Assembly (NCBI GenBank): GCA_900544705.1 | Contig: UQWH01000059.1 | Coordinates: forward strand, 1 to 12,168 | Reading direction: 5' to 3' | Origin: an uncultured Eubacteriales bacterium | GTDB taxonomy: Bacteria > Bacillota > Clostridia > Oscillospirales > Oscillospiraceae | DNA: 12,168 bases | Shown here: positions 1 through 5,325 of the stretch, one piece after another | How positions within the stretch are numbered: the stretch's first letter is position 1 | How the letters are laid out: each line of letters starts with the position of its first letter | Translations under genes and position numbers: made by a program | Notes under the pieces: model-generated | What the model saw: only the letters and a program-made list of their open reading frames with translations | Told to the model about the DNA's origin: nothing | Databases searched by the model: none

Positions 1-21
1 CTGCGGCGGGTTATTGAACGC

Positions 22-100
22 GAAAGGGAACCCTGACGGTTCCCTTTCACTCTTTTCTTCCCTCCGAAACTTTCGGTTCGATAGGTTTTTGACAGTCTGA
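22..100 (-). repeat. Intergenic hairpin repeat element, left copy (inverted relative to the right-end copy)
   Basis: Positions 36-100 match the reverse complement of 12103-12168 at 60 of 66 aligned columns (5 mismatches, 1 gap, by eye). The core contains a small palindrome (CCGAAACTTTCGG, 63-75) and a conserved ATAGGTTTTT-type block. Just outside the shared core, 22-32 (GAAAGGGAACC) pairs perfectly with 38-48, an 11-bp stem with a 5-nt loop. Read on the minus strand, the element follows the stop of the NUDIX gene, as the right copy follows the stop of the last gene. I infer a dispersed, non-coding intergenic repeat family that sits at gene 3' ends. The family name is not recognised. Confidence 0.75.
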
Positions 101-124
101 GGAGCCTGTGGGCTCCTGTTTTTT
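100..124 (+). terminator. Hairpin with T-run at the NUDIX 3' end
   Basis: AGGAGCC (100-106) pairs with GGCTCCT (111-117) around a TGTG loop and is followed on the + strand by a T-run at 119-124. This is a plausible intrinsic terminator for + strand transcription entering from the left. On the minus strand the same hairpin lies 9 nt past the NUDIX stop but is followed by CAGACTGTC rather than U's, so it would be a weak terminator there, or a transcript-stabilising 3' hairpin. An equivalent but unrelated-sequence hairpin occupies the same place in the right-end repeat (12077-12103). Confidence 0.55.
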
Positions 125-126
125 GT

Positions 127-684
127 TCAGCGGGGAAGACGCGCGTTCAGCTTTGCATAGATGCGGGAAACAAACCATGGCTCCGTAGAGGCGCGGAGAG
201 CCTCTTCCGGCGAAAACCATGCCACACCGCTGTTCTCGTCCGCACAGACACGCAGGGGCGCCCTGCCGTCTGCTTCCAGCAGATAGGTGACATTCAGATG
301 CAGGTGAGAAGAAACGTAAACACCGCGCTTCTCATGGCCGTCCACGGTCAGACATTCCACGGAATAGATTTTCCCATCGACCGGCTTGACCTCCGTCAGG
401 CCGGTTTCTTCTTGACACTCCTTCAGCGCGACGTGCAGCAGATCACGGTCGCCGTCGGCATGCCCGCCGCACCAGGACCAGGAGTCGTAGATTTTGTGAT
501 AGACCATCAGCACCTTGTCACGTGTCGGATTGGTCACCCATGCGGAAGCGGTGACGTGTGCGATGCGGTTACTGCGAAGAAACGCGTCCGCATTGCGTTC
601 GATGAAATCGAGGATCAGGGTCCGGTCCTTTTCTTCCTGCTCGTTCTGCGGCACATAGGCGGCAAGCTCTTTCAGAATTTCCAT
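127..684 (-). CDS. NUDIX hydrolase family protein
   Basis: This 185-aa protein has a Nudix box at about residues 74-96 (GGHADGD...KECQEETGL). The metal-binding EExG glutamates (E92, E93) are present. The first glutamate of the consensus GX5EX7REUXEEXGU is replaced by R80, and RE is KE (K88-E89). Family members hydrolyse nucleoside diphosphates linked to another moiety, using Mg2+ in the cytoplasm; the substrate cannot be read from the sequence. The N-terminal ~40 residues resemble the helical lead-in of NUDIX proteins described as ADP-ribose or NTP pyrophosphohydrolase-like. The ATG at 684 is chosen because GGAGG lies 6 nt upstream on the minus strand. The gene is monocistronic, divergent from the YhaM-type nuclease, and has its own promoter at 718-746. 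No signal peptide or membrane segment is seen. Fold assignment is firm; function is open. Confidence 0.9.
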   Translation of the reverse strand: MEILKELAAYVPQNEQEEKDRTLILDFIERNADAFLRSNRIAHVTASAWVTNPTRDKVLMVYHKIYDSWSWCGGHADGDRDLLHVALKECQEETGLTEVKPVDGKIYSVECLTVDGHEKRGVYVSSHLHLNVTYLLEADGRAPLRVCADENSGVAWFSPEEALRASTEPWFVSRIYAKLNARLPR

Positions 685-717
685 GCTGGTCCTCCGTCAT
701 CTTGATGATTTTTTTCT

Positions 718-746
718 ATCATAGTGCAGGGAAAGGAAAAAAGCAA
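718..746 (-). promoter_or_regulatory. Sigma-A-type promoter for the NUDIX gene
   Basis: On the minus strand, TTGCTT (746-741) and TATGAT (723-718) are separated by exactly 17 nt. The -10 box lies 33 nt upstream of the ATG, leaving room for the GGAGG ribosome site. The -10 matches consensus at 5 of 6 positions. Predicted from sequence only. Confidence 0.65.
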
Positions 747-874
747 GAGCTGCGCCTGATGGCAGTACATTTTCTGTACGCGCAGAGCGGTGATCTGGGT
801 TTCTGCCTCGGTGTAATGGTACGGTCCGGTCTTGCCGGCCACTGCACGGGCGCTGCACAGTAACCTGCATTTTT
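747..874. other. Structured intergenic stretch between divergent genes; possible small RNA
   Basis: No credible gene lies here. On the + strand there is an interrupted stem: CTGCGC (750-755) with GCGCAG (780-785), enclosing GTACA/TGTAC around 764-779. A second small hairpin, CCGGTCTTGCCGG (826-838), shares the segment GGTCTTGCCG (828-837) with the terminator hairpin downstream (885-894). Together with the + strand terminator at 875-905, this suggests a short + strand transcript. I found no convincing + strand promoter and recognise no RNA family. Confidence 0.35.
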
Positions 875-905
875 GCGGGCGGCTGGTCTTGCCGCCTGCT
901 TTTTT
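875..905 (+). terminator. Intrinsic terminator upstream of the YhaM-type gene
   Basis: GCGGGCGGC (875-883) pairs with GCCGCCTGC (891-899) with one G-U wobble around a 7-nt loop, followed by six T's (900-905). The T-run exists only on the + strand. It stands 2 nt before the -35 box of the next promoter, so it ends some upstream + strand transcript. No protein gene on that strand precedes it in the window. Confidence 0.8.
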
Positions 906-906
906 A

Positions 907-935
907 TTGACAACGCGGGCCACGGCCGTTAATAT
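907..935 (+). promoter_or_regulatory. Sigma-A-type promoter for the YhaM-type gene
   Basis: A perfect -35 TTGACA (907-912), a 17-nt spacer and TAATAT (930-935) lie 41 nt upstream of the ATG at 977. Confidence 0.85.
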
Positions 936-976
936 AAACAGGAATACGAAGCCCGGCAGGGCGGGAAGGAACCATC

Positions 977-1930
977 ATGGAATACGATAAACCGATTGCA
1001 GATATGATCCCAGGCGACGAGGTCGAGGGTTTTTACATACTCAAAGACGCCCACCAGAAAACGACCGCCGCAGGAAAGCCCTTCCTGAGCGGAAGCATTG
1101 CCGACCGCAGCGGCAGCATGGACATCAAAGTCTGGGACTACAGCGGCCCGGTGGGCGGCACGCCGTCAGACACCGGCAAGGTCATCAAGCTGCGCGGCGT
1201 GGTGTCCGAGTTCAAGGGAATGCCGCAGCTTACGGTCAGCCGCATCCGCATGACGGCACCGGCGGATCGCTATGACACCGCTGCGCTCGTGCCGGTCGCG
1301 CCGATCGATCCGGACGAGGCGCTCAATGACATCCGCAGGATGCTCGACAGCCTGACCGACGCTGACTACCGCGCGGCAGCGAAAACCATGCTCCAGCGGC
1401 ATCTGGAGGCCTTCCGGCAGATCCCGGCGGCCAAGAGCGTCCACCACAGCTTCCTCTCCGGCCTTCTGATGCACACGTCCAATATGCTGAAAATGGCGGA
1501 TTTCCTTGCCGGCCTTTACGCGGAGATCATCGACCGCAGCCTGCTGCTGACCGGGACGCTGCTGCATGATTTTGCAAAGGAGCGCGAGTTTGTGTTCTCT
1601 GACCTTGGCATCGTCACGGACTATTCCACCAAGGGGCAGCTTCTGGGTCACCTTGTCATGGGCGCGCAGGAGGCTGCGGAGGTCTGCTCGGAAGTGGGCG
1701 TGCCGGAGGAAAAGTCGGTTCTATTGCAGCATCTGATCCTCTCCCACCACGGCGAGCCGGAGTTCGGCGCGGCGGTGCGGCCCATGTGCGCAGAGGCGGA
1801 GCTGCTGTCGTATATCGACCTGATCGACAGTCGCATGGAGATCTACGCCGAGAATCTGCCGGACGTTCCCGTCGGTACGTTCAGCAACCGCATCTTCTCT
1901 TTGGATAAGAAGATCTACCACCACGGATAA
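977..1930 (+). CDS. yhaM: YhaM-family 3'-5' exoribonuclease (OB-fold plus HD domain)
   Basis: This 317-aa protein is close to the usual YhaM length (about 314 aa). Residues ~13-95 form an OB-fold nucleic-acid-binding region (pattern SGSIADRSGSMDIKVWD, then GVVSEFKGMPQLTVSRIR). Residues ~155-290 form an HD-type metal phosphohydrolase domain: H156/H157, H166 (LLMHT), H197-D198 (LLHDFAKE), H257-H258 (LSHHGE) and D281 (YIDLIDS). YhaM-type enzymes degrade RNA, and in some reports single-stranded DNA, in the 3'-5' direction with Mn2+/Co2+ and act in mRNA turnover in Firmicutes; they are cytoplasmic. The start is supported by GGAAGGA 7 nt upstream of the ATG and by the N-terminal match to the family. 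It is a single-gene unit between its own promoter and the terminator at 1939-1971. An alternative label would be a generic HD-domain nuclease. Confidence 0.9.
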   Translation: MEYDKPIADMIPGDEVEGFYILKDAHQKTTAAGKPFLSGSIADRSGSMDIKVWDYSGPVGGTPSDTGKVIKLRGVVSEFKGMPQLTVSRIRMTAPADRYDTAALVPVAPIDPDEALNDIRRMLDSLTDADYRAAAKTMLQRHLEAFRQIPAAKSVHHSFLSGLLMHTSNMLKMADFLAGLYAEIIDRSLLLTGTLLHDFAKEREFVFSDLGIVTDYSTKGQLLGHLVMGAQEAAEVCSEVGVPEEKSVLLQHLILSHHGEPEFGAAVRPMCAEAELLSYIDLIDSRMEIYAENLPDVPVGTFSNRIFSLDKKIYHHG

Positions 1931-1938
1931 AGATACCG

Positions 1939-1971
1939 TTTCCCGGCTGTATCGCAGCCGGGAAATTTTTT
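1939..1971 (+). terminator. Intrinsic terminator after the YhaM-type gene
   Basis: TTTCCCGGCTG (1939-1949) pairs perfectly with CAGCCGGGAAA (1955-1965) around a 5-nt loop, then TTTTTT (1966-1971). It begins 9 nt after the stop codon. Confidence 0.95.
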
Positions 1972-1991
1972 CGAAAAAACTGAAAAAGGAC

Positions 1992-2020
1992 TTGACAGGA
2001 ACACAGGGAAGTGTTACTAT
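1992..2020 (+). promoter_or_regulatory. Promoter of the metal-efflux operon
   Basis: TTGACA (1992-1997), a 17-nt spacer, and TACTAT (2015-2020). The -10 box ends 8 nt before the operator palindrome, so the expected transcription start falls at or just before the operator's left edge. Confidence 0.85.
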
Positions 2021-2028
2021 CTAGACAG

Positions 2029-2052
2029 TTGAATGATTGCTCAATTATTCAA
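2029..2052 (+). promoter_or_regulatory. ArsR/SmtB-type operator palindrome
   Basis: TTGAATGATTG (2029-2039), a 2-nt centre, and CAATTATTCAA (2042-2052) form an inverted repeat matching at 10 of 11 positions. Its AT-rich TGAA...TTCA ends resemble the 12-2-12 operators bound by SmtB/CzrA/CadC-type repressors. It covers the predicted transcription start and early leader, where bound repressor would block RNA polymerase. Metal-responsive autoregulation by the downstream repressor is inferred. Confidence 0.85.
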
Positions 2053-2078
2053 GCGGTCAAGTGAAGGGAGGAAGGAAA

Positions 2079-2378
2079 ATGGAGCAGCATCACGTGCTGG
2101 ACGAGGACGCCCTGTTTGAGATGGCGGAGCTGTTCAAGGTATTCGGAGATTCTACGCGGATCCGCATTCTTTATGCCCTGTTTCAGTCAGAGTTGAGCGT
2201 CACGGACATCTGCGAGGAGCTGGGCATGAGTATTTCCGCCGTTTCGCATCAGCTTCGTCTGCTGAAGCAGGCCAAGCTGGTGAACTGCCGCCGTGCGGGC
2301 AGGCAAGCCTACTACGCATTGGCGGATGACCATGTCAAAACCATCATCGGGATGGCAAAAGAACATATTGAGGAGTGA
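2079..2378 (+). CDS. ArsR/SmtB-family metal-sensing repressor, Zn/Cd type
   Basis: This 99-aa winged-helix repressor has a recognition-helix region at about residues 40-62 (DICEELGMSISAVSHQLRLL) and a beta-wing near 69-80. The C-terminal helix carries D83-x-H85-x10-H96-x2-E99, the alpha-5 site of SmtB/CzrA-type zinc and cobalt sensors. The ArsR/CadC cysteine pair (ELCVC) is absent (ELSVTDIC instead), which argues against an arsenic sensor. Metal binding would release the protein from the palindrome at 2029-2052. The ATG at 2079 is used: it follows GGGAGGAAGGA. A TTG at 2037 is in frame, but it lies inside the operator, has no ribosome site, and would add 14 residues with no place in the family. 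It is first gene of the efflux operon, with 5 nt to the next start. Confidence 0.92.
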   Translation: MEQHHVLDEDALFEMAELFKVFGDSTRIRILYALFQSELSVTDICEELGMSISAVSHQLRLLKQAKLVNCRRAGRQAYYALADDHVKTIIGMAKEHIEE

Positions 2379-2383
2379 CAGAA

Positions 2384-2605
2384 ATGAAAATAACTTACAA
2401 GCTTCGTGATCTGGACTGCGCAAACTGCGCCGCAAAAATGGAAAATGCCATTGCAAAGCTGCCGGAGGTCAGTGCCGTGACCGTCAGCTTCATGACGCAG
2501 AAGATGATCGTTGAATATGCCGAAGGCGTGGACGGGGCGGAGGGCCTTGCAAAGATCAAAAAGACCATCCACCGCGTAGAGCCGGATTGTGAGGTCGTCG
2601 GATGA
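2384..2605 (+). CDS. Stand-alone HMA-domain metal-binding protein
   Basis: This 73-aa protein is a single ferredoxin-like heavy-metal-associated domain. Its metal site is D11-C12-A-N-C15. The DCxxC form, rather than the MxCxxC of copper chaperones such as CopZ, is the kind found in the N-terminus of zinc/cadmium pumps like ZntA, where the Asp helps bind Zn. The ATG at 2384 is chosen because AGGAG (2371-2375) sits 8 nt upstream; the in-frame GTG at 2375 would overlap that ribosome site. Its stop overlaps the start of the ATPase gene (ATGA, 2602-2605), implying translational coupling. The pump lacks its own HMA domain, so this protein probably serves as its detached metal-delivery or regulatory domain in the cytoplasm. 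No signal peptide is present. Confidence 0.9.
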   Translation: MKITYKLRDLDCANCAAKMENAIAKLPEVSAVTVSFMTQKMIVEYAEGVDGAEGLAKIKKTIHRVEPDCEVVG

Positions 2606-4431
2606 CACGCAAGCAGAAAAAGCTGCTCACGCGCATCATTGTTTCTCTGGTACTGTTCGGTGTCGGCTTTCTGCTGAAGGACTGGTGGCAGGCGGGCTTC
2701 ATGCTGGCGGCGTGGCTGCTGGCGGGCTATGATGTGCTGTGGGAAGCGATCGTCAATATTTTCCACGGCCAGCTTTTTGATGAAAAGTTTCTGATGGGTC
2801 TTGCCACCTGCGGCGCGCTGGCCATGAAGGACTGGAAAGAGGCTGCCGCCGTGATGGTGTTTTTCCAGATCGGTGAGCTGTTTGAGAGTGTCGCGGTTTC
2901 CCGTTCCCGTCAGTCCATCTCTGCGCTGATGGATCTGCGTCCCGACCAGGCCGTTGTTCTGAGAGATGGCGAAGAGGTTCAGGTCGAGCCGGAAGAGGTC
3001 GCGGTGGGCGACATTCTGCTCGTCCGCGCGGGCGAGCGCATCCCGGTCGACGGCGTGGTCGTCGAGGGCGAGGCTTCGCTGGACACCGCCAAGGTGACAG
3101 GCGAGTCCATGCCGGCCGAAGTCGGAGCGGGAAGCACCGTCATCTCCGGAAGCGTCAATATCAACGGCGTTCTGAAAATTCGTGCGGAAAGCGCTTATGC
3201 GCAGTCCACCGTTGCGAGAATTCTCTCTCTGGTGGAATCCGCTGCGGAGAAAAAAGCGAACGCAGAACGCCTGATCACCAAATTCGCAAAGTATTATACC
3301 CCCAGCGTGGTCATTGCGGCCGTGCTGCTGGCGGCGGTCCCGCCGATCTTCTTCCATCAGCCCTTCTTTGAGTGGCTGTCCAGAGCGCTGACCTTCCTCG
3401 TCATTTCCTGCCCCTGCGCGCTGGTCATTTCCGTGCCGCTGGCGTTCTTCTCCGGTATGGGCGCATCAGCCAAGCTGGGTATCGTCGTCAAGGGCGGCGT
3501 GACGCTGGAGCAGCTGGCTAAAGCGAATACTTTTGTATTTGACAAGACCGGCACGCTGACGGCGGGTGAGTTCTCCATCCGTAAGGTGCAGCCGGAGGAA
3601 AAGCGGGATGAGATCCTGCGGGTCGCCTCTCTCTGTGAGCAGTATTCCAACCATCCCATCTCCAAGACCATCCGCGAGGCGGTTCCTGCACCTGCGGGAG
3701 AGGCCGGCGAGATCATGGAAGTTGCCGGCAACGGCATCACTGCCGTCGTAGACGGCAAAAAGGCCGCCGTCGGCAACCGCCGCCTGATGGAAAAGTGCGG
3801 TGTCACACTGCCGGAGGTCGATGAGGTCGGAACAGTCCTGTTTGTTGCCGTGGAGGGCGAGTACCTTGGTGCGATCGTGATCGGTGATTCGCCGCGCGAA
3901 GGCGTTCCGGAAATGCTTTCGGAGCTGCACCGCAAGGGCGTCCGCCGCACGGTGATGCTGACAGGCGACAACAAGGCTTCTGCCGAGCAGTGCGCCGAGG
4001 CCTGCGGCCTGGCGGAATTCCATGCACAGCTTCTTCCGCAGGATAAGGTCGCGCATGTGGAAGAAATGCTCAAAGAGGAGCGGGGCAGGGGCGCGCTGGT
4101 CTTTGTGGGCGACGGCGTGAACGACGCTCCGGTTCTGACGATGGCAGATGTCGGCATCGCGATGGGCGGCGTCGGCAGCGACGCGGCGGTCGAGGCGGCG
4201 GATGCGGTCATTCTGAACGATGACATCTGCAAGCTGCCCGCACTTCTGCGGATCGCAAAGCGCACCTGCCTGATCGCGAAGGAGAATATCGTCTTTGCAC
4301 TGGCGGTCAAGGGCATTTGTCTGGTGCTCGGCGCCTGCGGCATTGCCTCCGTATGGATGTCCGTGTTTGCGGACGTCGGCGTTGCGGTGATCGCGATCCT
4401 CAATGCACTGCGCGCAATGCGGAAATCCTGA
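2602..4431 (+). CDS. zntA: P1B-type Zn2+/Cd2+/Pb2+-exporting ATPase
   Basis: This 609-aa inner-membrane metal pump has the P-type core in order: TGES (166-169, actuator), the CPC metal site in the membrane (C270-P-C272), the phosphorylated D314 in DKTGTLT, the nucleotide-domain HP (H351) and GDGVNDAP (503-510). The last membrane segments hold K570 (LAVKGI) and D591 (FADVGV). CPC with this Lys and DxG Asp marks the P1B-2 (Zn/Cd/Pb) group and separates it from CopA-type copper pumps. The N-terminus enters the first hydrophobic segment by residue ~11, so no HMA domain is fused; that domain is the preceding gene, overlapping by 4 nt. The zinc-type repressor upstream agrees with this specificity. 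Transcription ends at 4453-4483. The symbol is by function; cadA would serve equally. Confidence 0.93.
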   Translation: MTRKQKKLLTRIIVSLVLFGVGFLLKDWWQAGFMLAAWLLAGYDVLWEAIVNIFHGQLFDEKFLMGLATCGALAMKDWKEAAAVMVFFQIGELFESVAVSRSRQSISALMDLRPDQAVVLRDGEEVQVEPEEVAVGDILLVRAGERIPVDGVVVEGEASLDTAKVTGESMPAEVGAGSTVISGSVNINGVLKIRAESAYAQSTVARILSLVESAAEKKANAERLITKFAKYYTPSVVIAAVLLAAVPPIFFHQPFFEWLSRALTFLVISCPCALVISVPLAFFSGMGASAKLGIVVKGGVTLEQLAKANTFVFDKTGTLTAGEFSIRKVQPEEKRDEILRVASLCEQYSNHPISKTIREAVPAPAGEAGEIMEVAGNGITAVVDGKKAAVGNRRLMEKCGVTLPEVDEVGTVLFVAVEGEYLGAIVIGDSPREGVPEMLSELHRKGVRRTVMLTGDNKASAEQCAEACGLAEFHAQLLPQDKVAHVEEMLKEERGRGALVFVGDGVNDAPVLTMADVGIAMGGVGSDAAVEAADAVILNDDICKLPALLRIAKRTCLIAKENIVFALAVKGICLVLGACGIASVWMSVFADVGVAVIAILNALRAMRKS

Positions 4432-4452
4432 ACTTCAGAATGCTTTTTTTGT

Positions 4453-4483
4453 GCCGCCGGCGTTTTGCCGGCGGCGTTTTTTT
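4453..4483 (+). terminator. Intrinsic terminator of the metal-efflux operon
   Basis: GCCGCCGGC (4453-4461) pairs perfectly with GCCGGCGGC (4467-4475) around GTTTT, then G and seven T's (4477-4483). It separates the efflux operon from the OLE RNA transcript. Confidence 0.95.
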
Positions 4484-4657
4484 GTGCATCCGCAGGAAAT
4501 GAATATTTGTGCATAGGTGCAGTACAAAAAGAGCGGGGGGAGTTCTTCTGTCTTTTGTATTTTCCTGTCGAATGTCCGGAGTTTTCGGGGTTCTTCCCGT
4601 TTTTTACGATAATTCTGAAGATTGAGCGGAGAAACAAATTTTTTTGCGAATTCGCCC
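4484..4657. other. Non-coding spacer before the OLE promoter
   Basis: No credible gene is seen. It contains a weak hairpin (CGGG 4586-4589 with CCCG 4596-4599, then T's 4600-4605) and a perfect 10-bp palindrome GCGAATTCGC (4646-4655), preceded by an AT-tract and lying 2 nt upstream of the -35 region of the OLE promoter. The palindrome could be a regulator site, but it is short. Confidence 0.5.
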
Positions 4658-4686
4658 TTGTATATTTACATTGGATATGGTATGAT
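4658..4686 (+). promoter_or_regulatory. Extended -10 promoter of the OLE RNA
   Basis: A TATGAT -10 box (4681-4686) is preceded by TGG (4678-4680), an extended -10 element. The -35 region TTGTAT (4658-4663) is weak but at the ideal 17-nt spacing. A start near 4691-4694 would put the 5' end at the strand that pairs with the RNA's 3' end. Confidence 0.75.
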
Positions 4687-4690
4687 AACA

Positions 4691-5302
4691 ATGGTGGCGC
4701 TGTATCCTAGTCAAAGCGTTCCGATCTCGAAGAAGGGCCTAAAAATCCTTTTAAGGGCATATCGATGAAGTCCCTGGTGCTTGCTTTTTTCGCCCAGATT
4801 AGGGTGGGTGCTGGGGGTTAAGGTTTCCGGGCGAGGTGTAATGGCATATACCAACCGACCCGGATTCCGTGGAGACCTGTTCTTGTGCGACAGCCGTACC
4901 GTTCCTTCGGGAAACCCGGACTGCGTACGAAACAGGATAGAACCTGCATTGCGGTGCACAGAATCGTGTGCTGTGTGCAGCGTAGCCTGCCTTGCGTGAG
5001 TATGTTGGGATTGGGGAGTGAAGCGTTTCCGGCCGTGGCCGCGGCTGAGAGCGATATTGCCCCTTGAAACCATGCTTGCAAAAGAGGATAGAATCGGTGC
5101 GTAATGCTGTGGAAATCACCTAGGCGGACTTTTTAGTGGCAGATAAAGGATTGCAGTACGAGCTAAGTGGCAATCGGGTACCGGCTATGGCAACATACCG
5201 GCAAGACTTCAAACGGAAACGGCCGAACGGCGACGAACGGTAGTCGAAGGGGAAATCCAACCCGACCTAAGCCGTAAGATTTACTTTATCTGCTGCCACC
5301 AT
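4691..5302 (+). ncRNA. ole: OLE RNA (ornate large extremophilic RNA)
   Basis: This is a ~612-nt RNA; OLE RNAs are about 600 nt. The ends close on each other: ATGGTGGC (4691-4698) is perfectly complementary to GCCACCAT (5295-5302). The 3' domain is enclosed by a perfect 10-bp helix, GCAGATAAAG (5139-5148) with CTTTATCTGC (5284-5293). It contains a GCAA-capped hairpin (5181-5189 with 5194-5201, one bulge). Another hairpin is GGTGTA (4835-4840) with TATACC (4847-4852). No plausible protein is encoded in any frame. Identification rests mainly on the next gene, oapA, which encodes the OLE-associated membrane protein, and on the known OLE neighbourhood (dxs, tlyA, nadK, argR, recN). From the literature, OLE forms a membrane RNP with OapA and other proteins and supports tolerance to cold, short-chain alcohols and Mg2+. 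Exact ends are inferred from pairing and promoter position. No terminator separates it from oapA. Confidence 0.94.
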
Positions 5303-5313
5303 TTTTCATTCTT

Positions 5314-5320
5314 GGAGGAG
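5314..5320 (+). promoter_or_regulatory. Strong ribosome binding site that fixes the TTG start of oapA
   Basis: GGAGGAG lies 5 nt before TTG at 5326, only 11 nt after the closing helix of OLE RNA. No ATG is available at a comparable distance, so a TTG start is favoured. Folding or protein loading of the OLE 3' end could affect access to this site (inference). Confidence 0.8.
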
Positions 5321-5325
5321 TCATT

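Noticed and set aside
811..826. T-box-like sequence (AATGGTACGGTC) before the YhaM-type gene
   Set aside because: It does not complete the T-box consensus, no stem I or specifier features were seen, and a new promoter follows the terminator, so it would not control the gene.
2037..2078. In-frame TTG extension of the ArsR-type repressor
   Set aside because: The TTG is inside the operator palindrome and has no ribosome site; the ATG at 2079 has a strong one.
4586..4605. Short hairpin with T-run in the spacer before OLE
   Set aside because: Only a 4-bp stem with a 6-nt loop; too weak to call a terminator.
2395..4691. Long minus-strand frames (320 and 444 aa) opposite the HMA and ATPase genes
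   Set aside because: Ser/Arg/Pro-rich translations typical of antisense frames in GC-rich genes; the + strand products have complete family motifs.
4465..4710. 81-aa + strand reading frame between the efflux terminator and OLE
   Set aside because: It starts inside the terminator hairpin, has no ribosome site, an unusual Phe/Cys-rich composition, and runs through the OLE promoter into the RNA.
4711..5119. Several 60-120-aa reading frames on both strands within OLE
   Set aside because: They lie inside a structured RNA, overlap one another in many frames, and show no protein motif or ribosome site.
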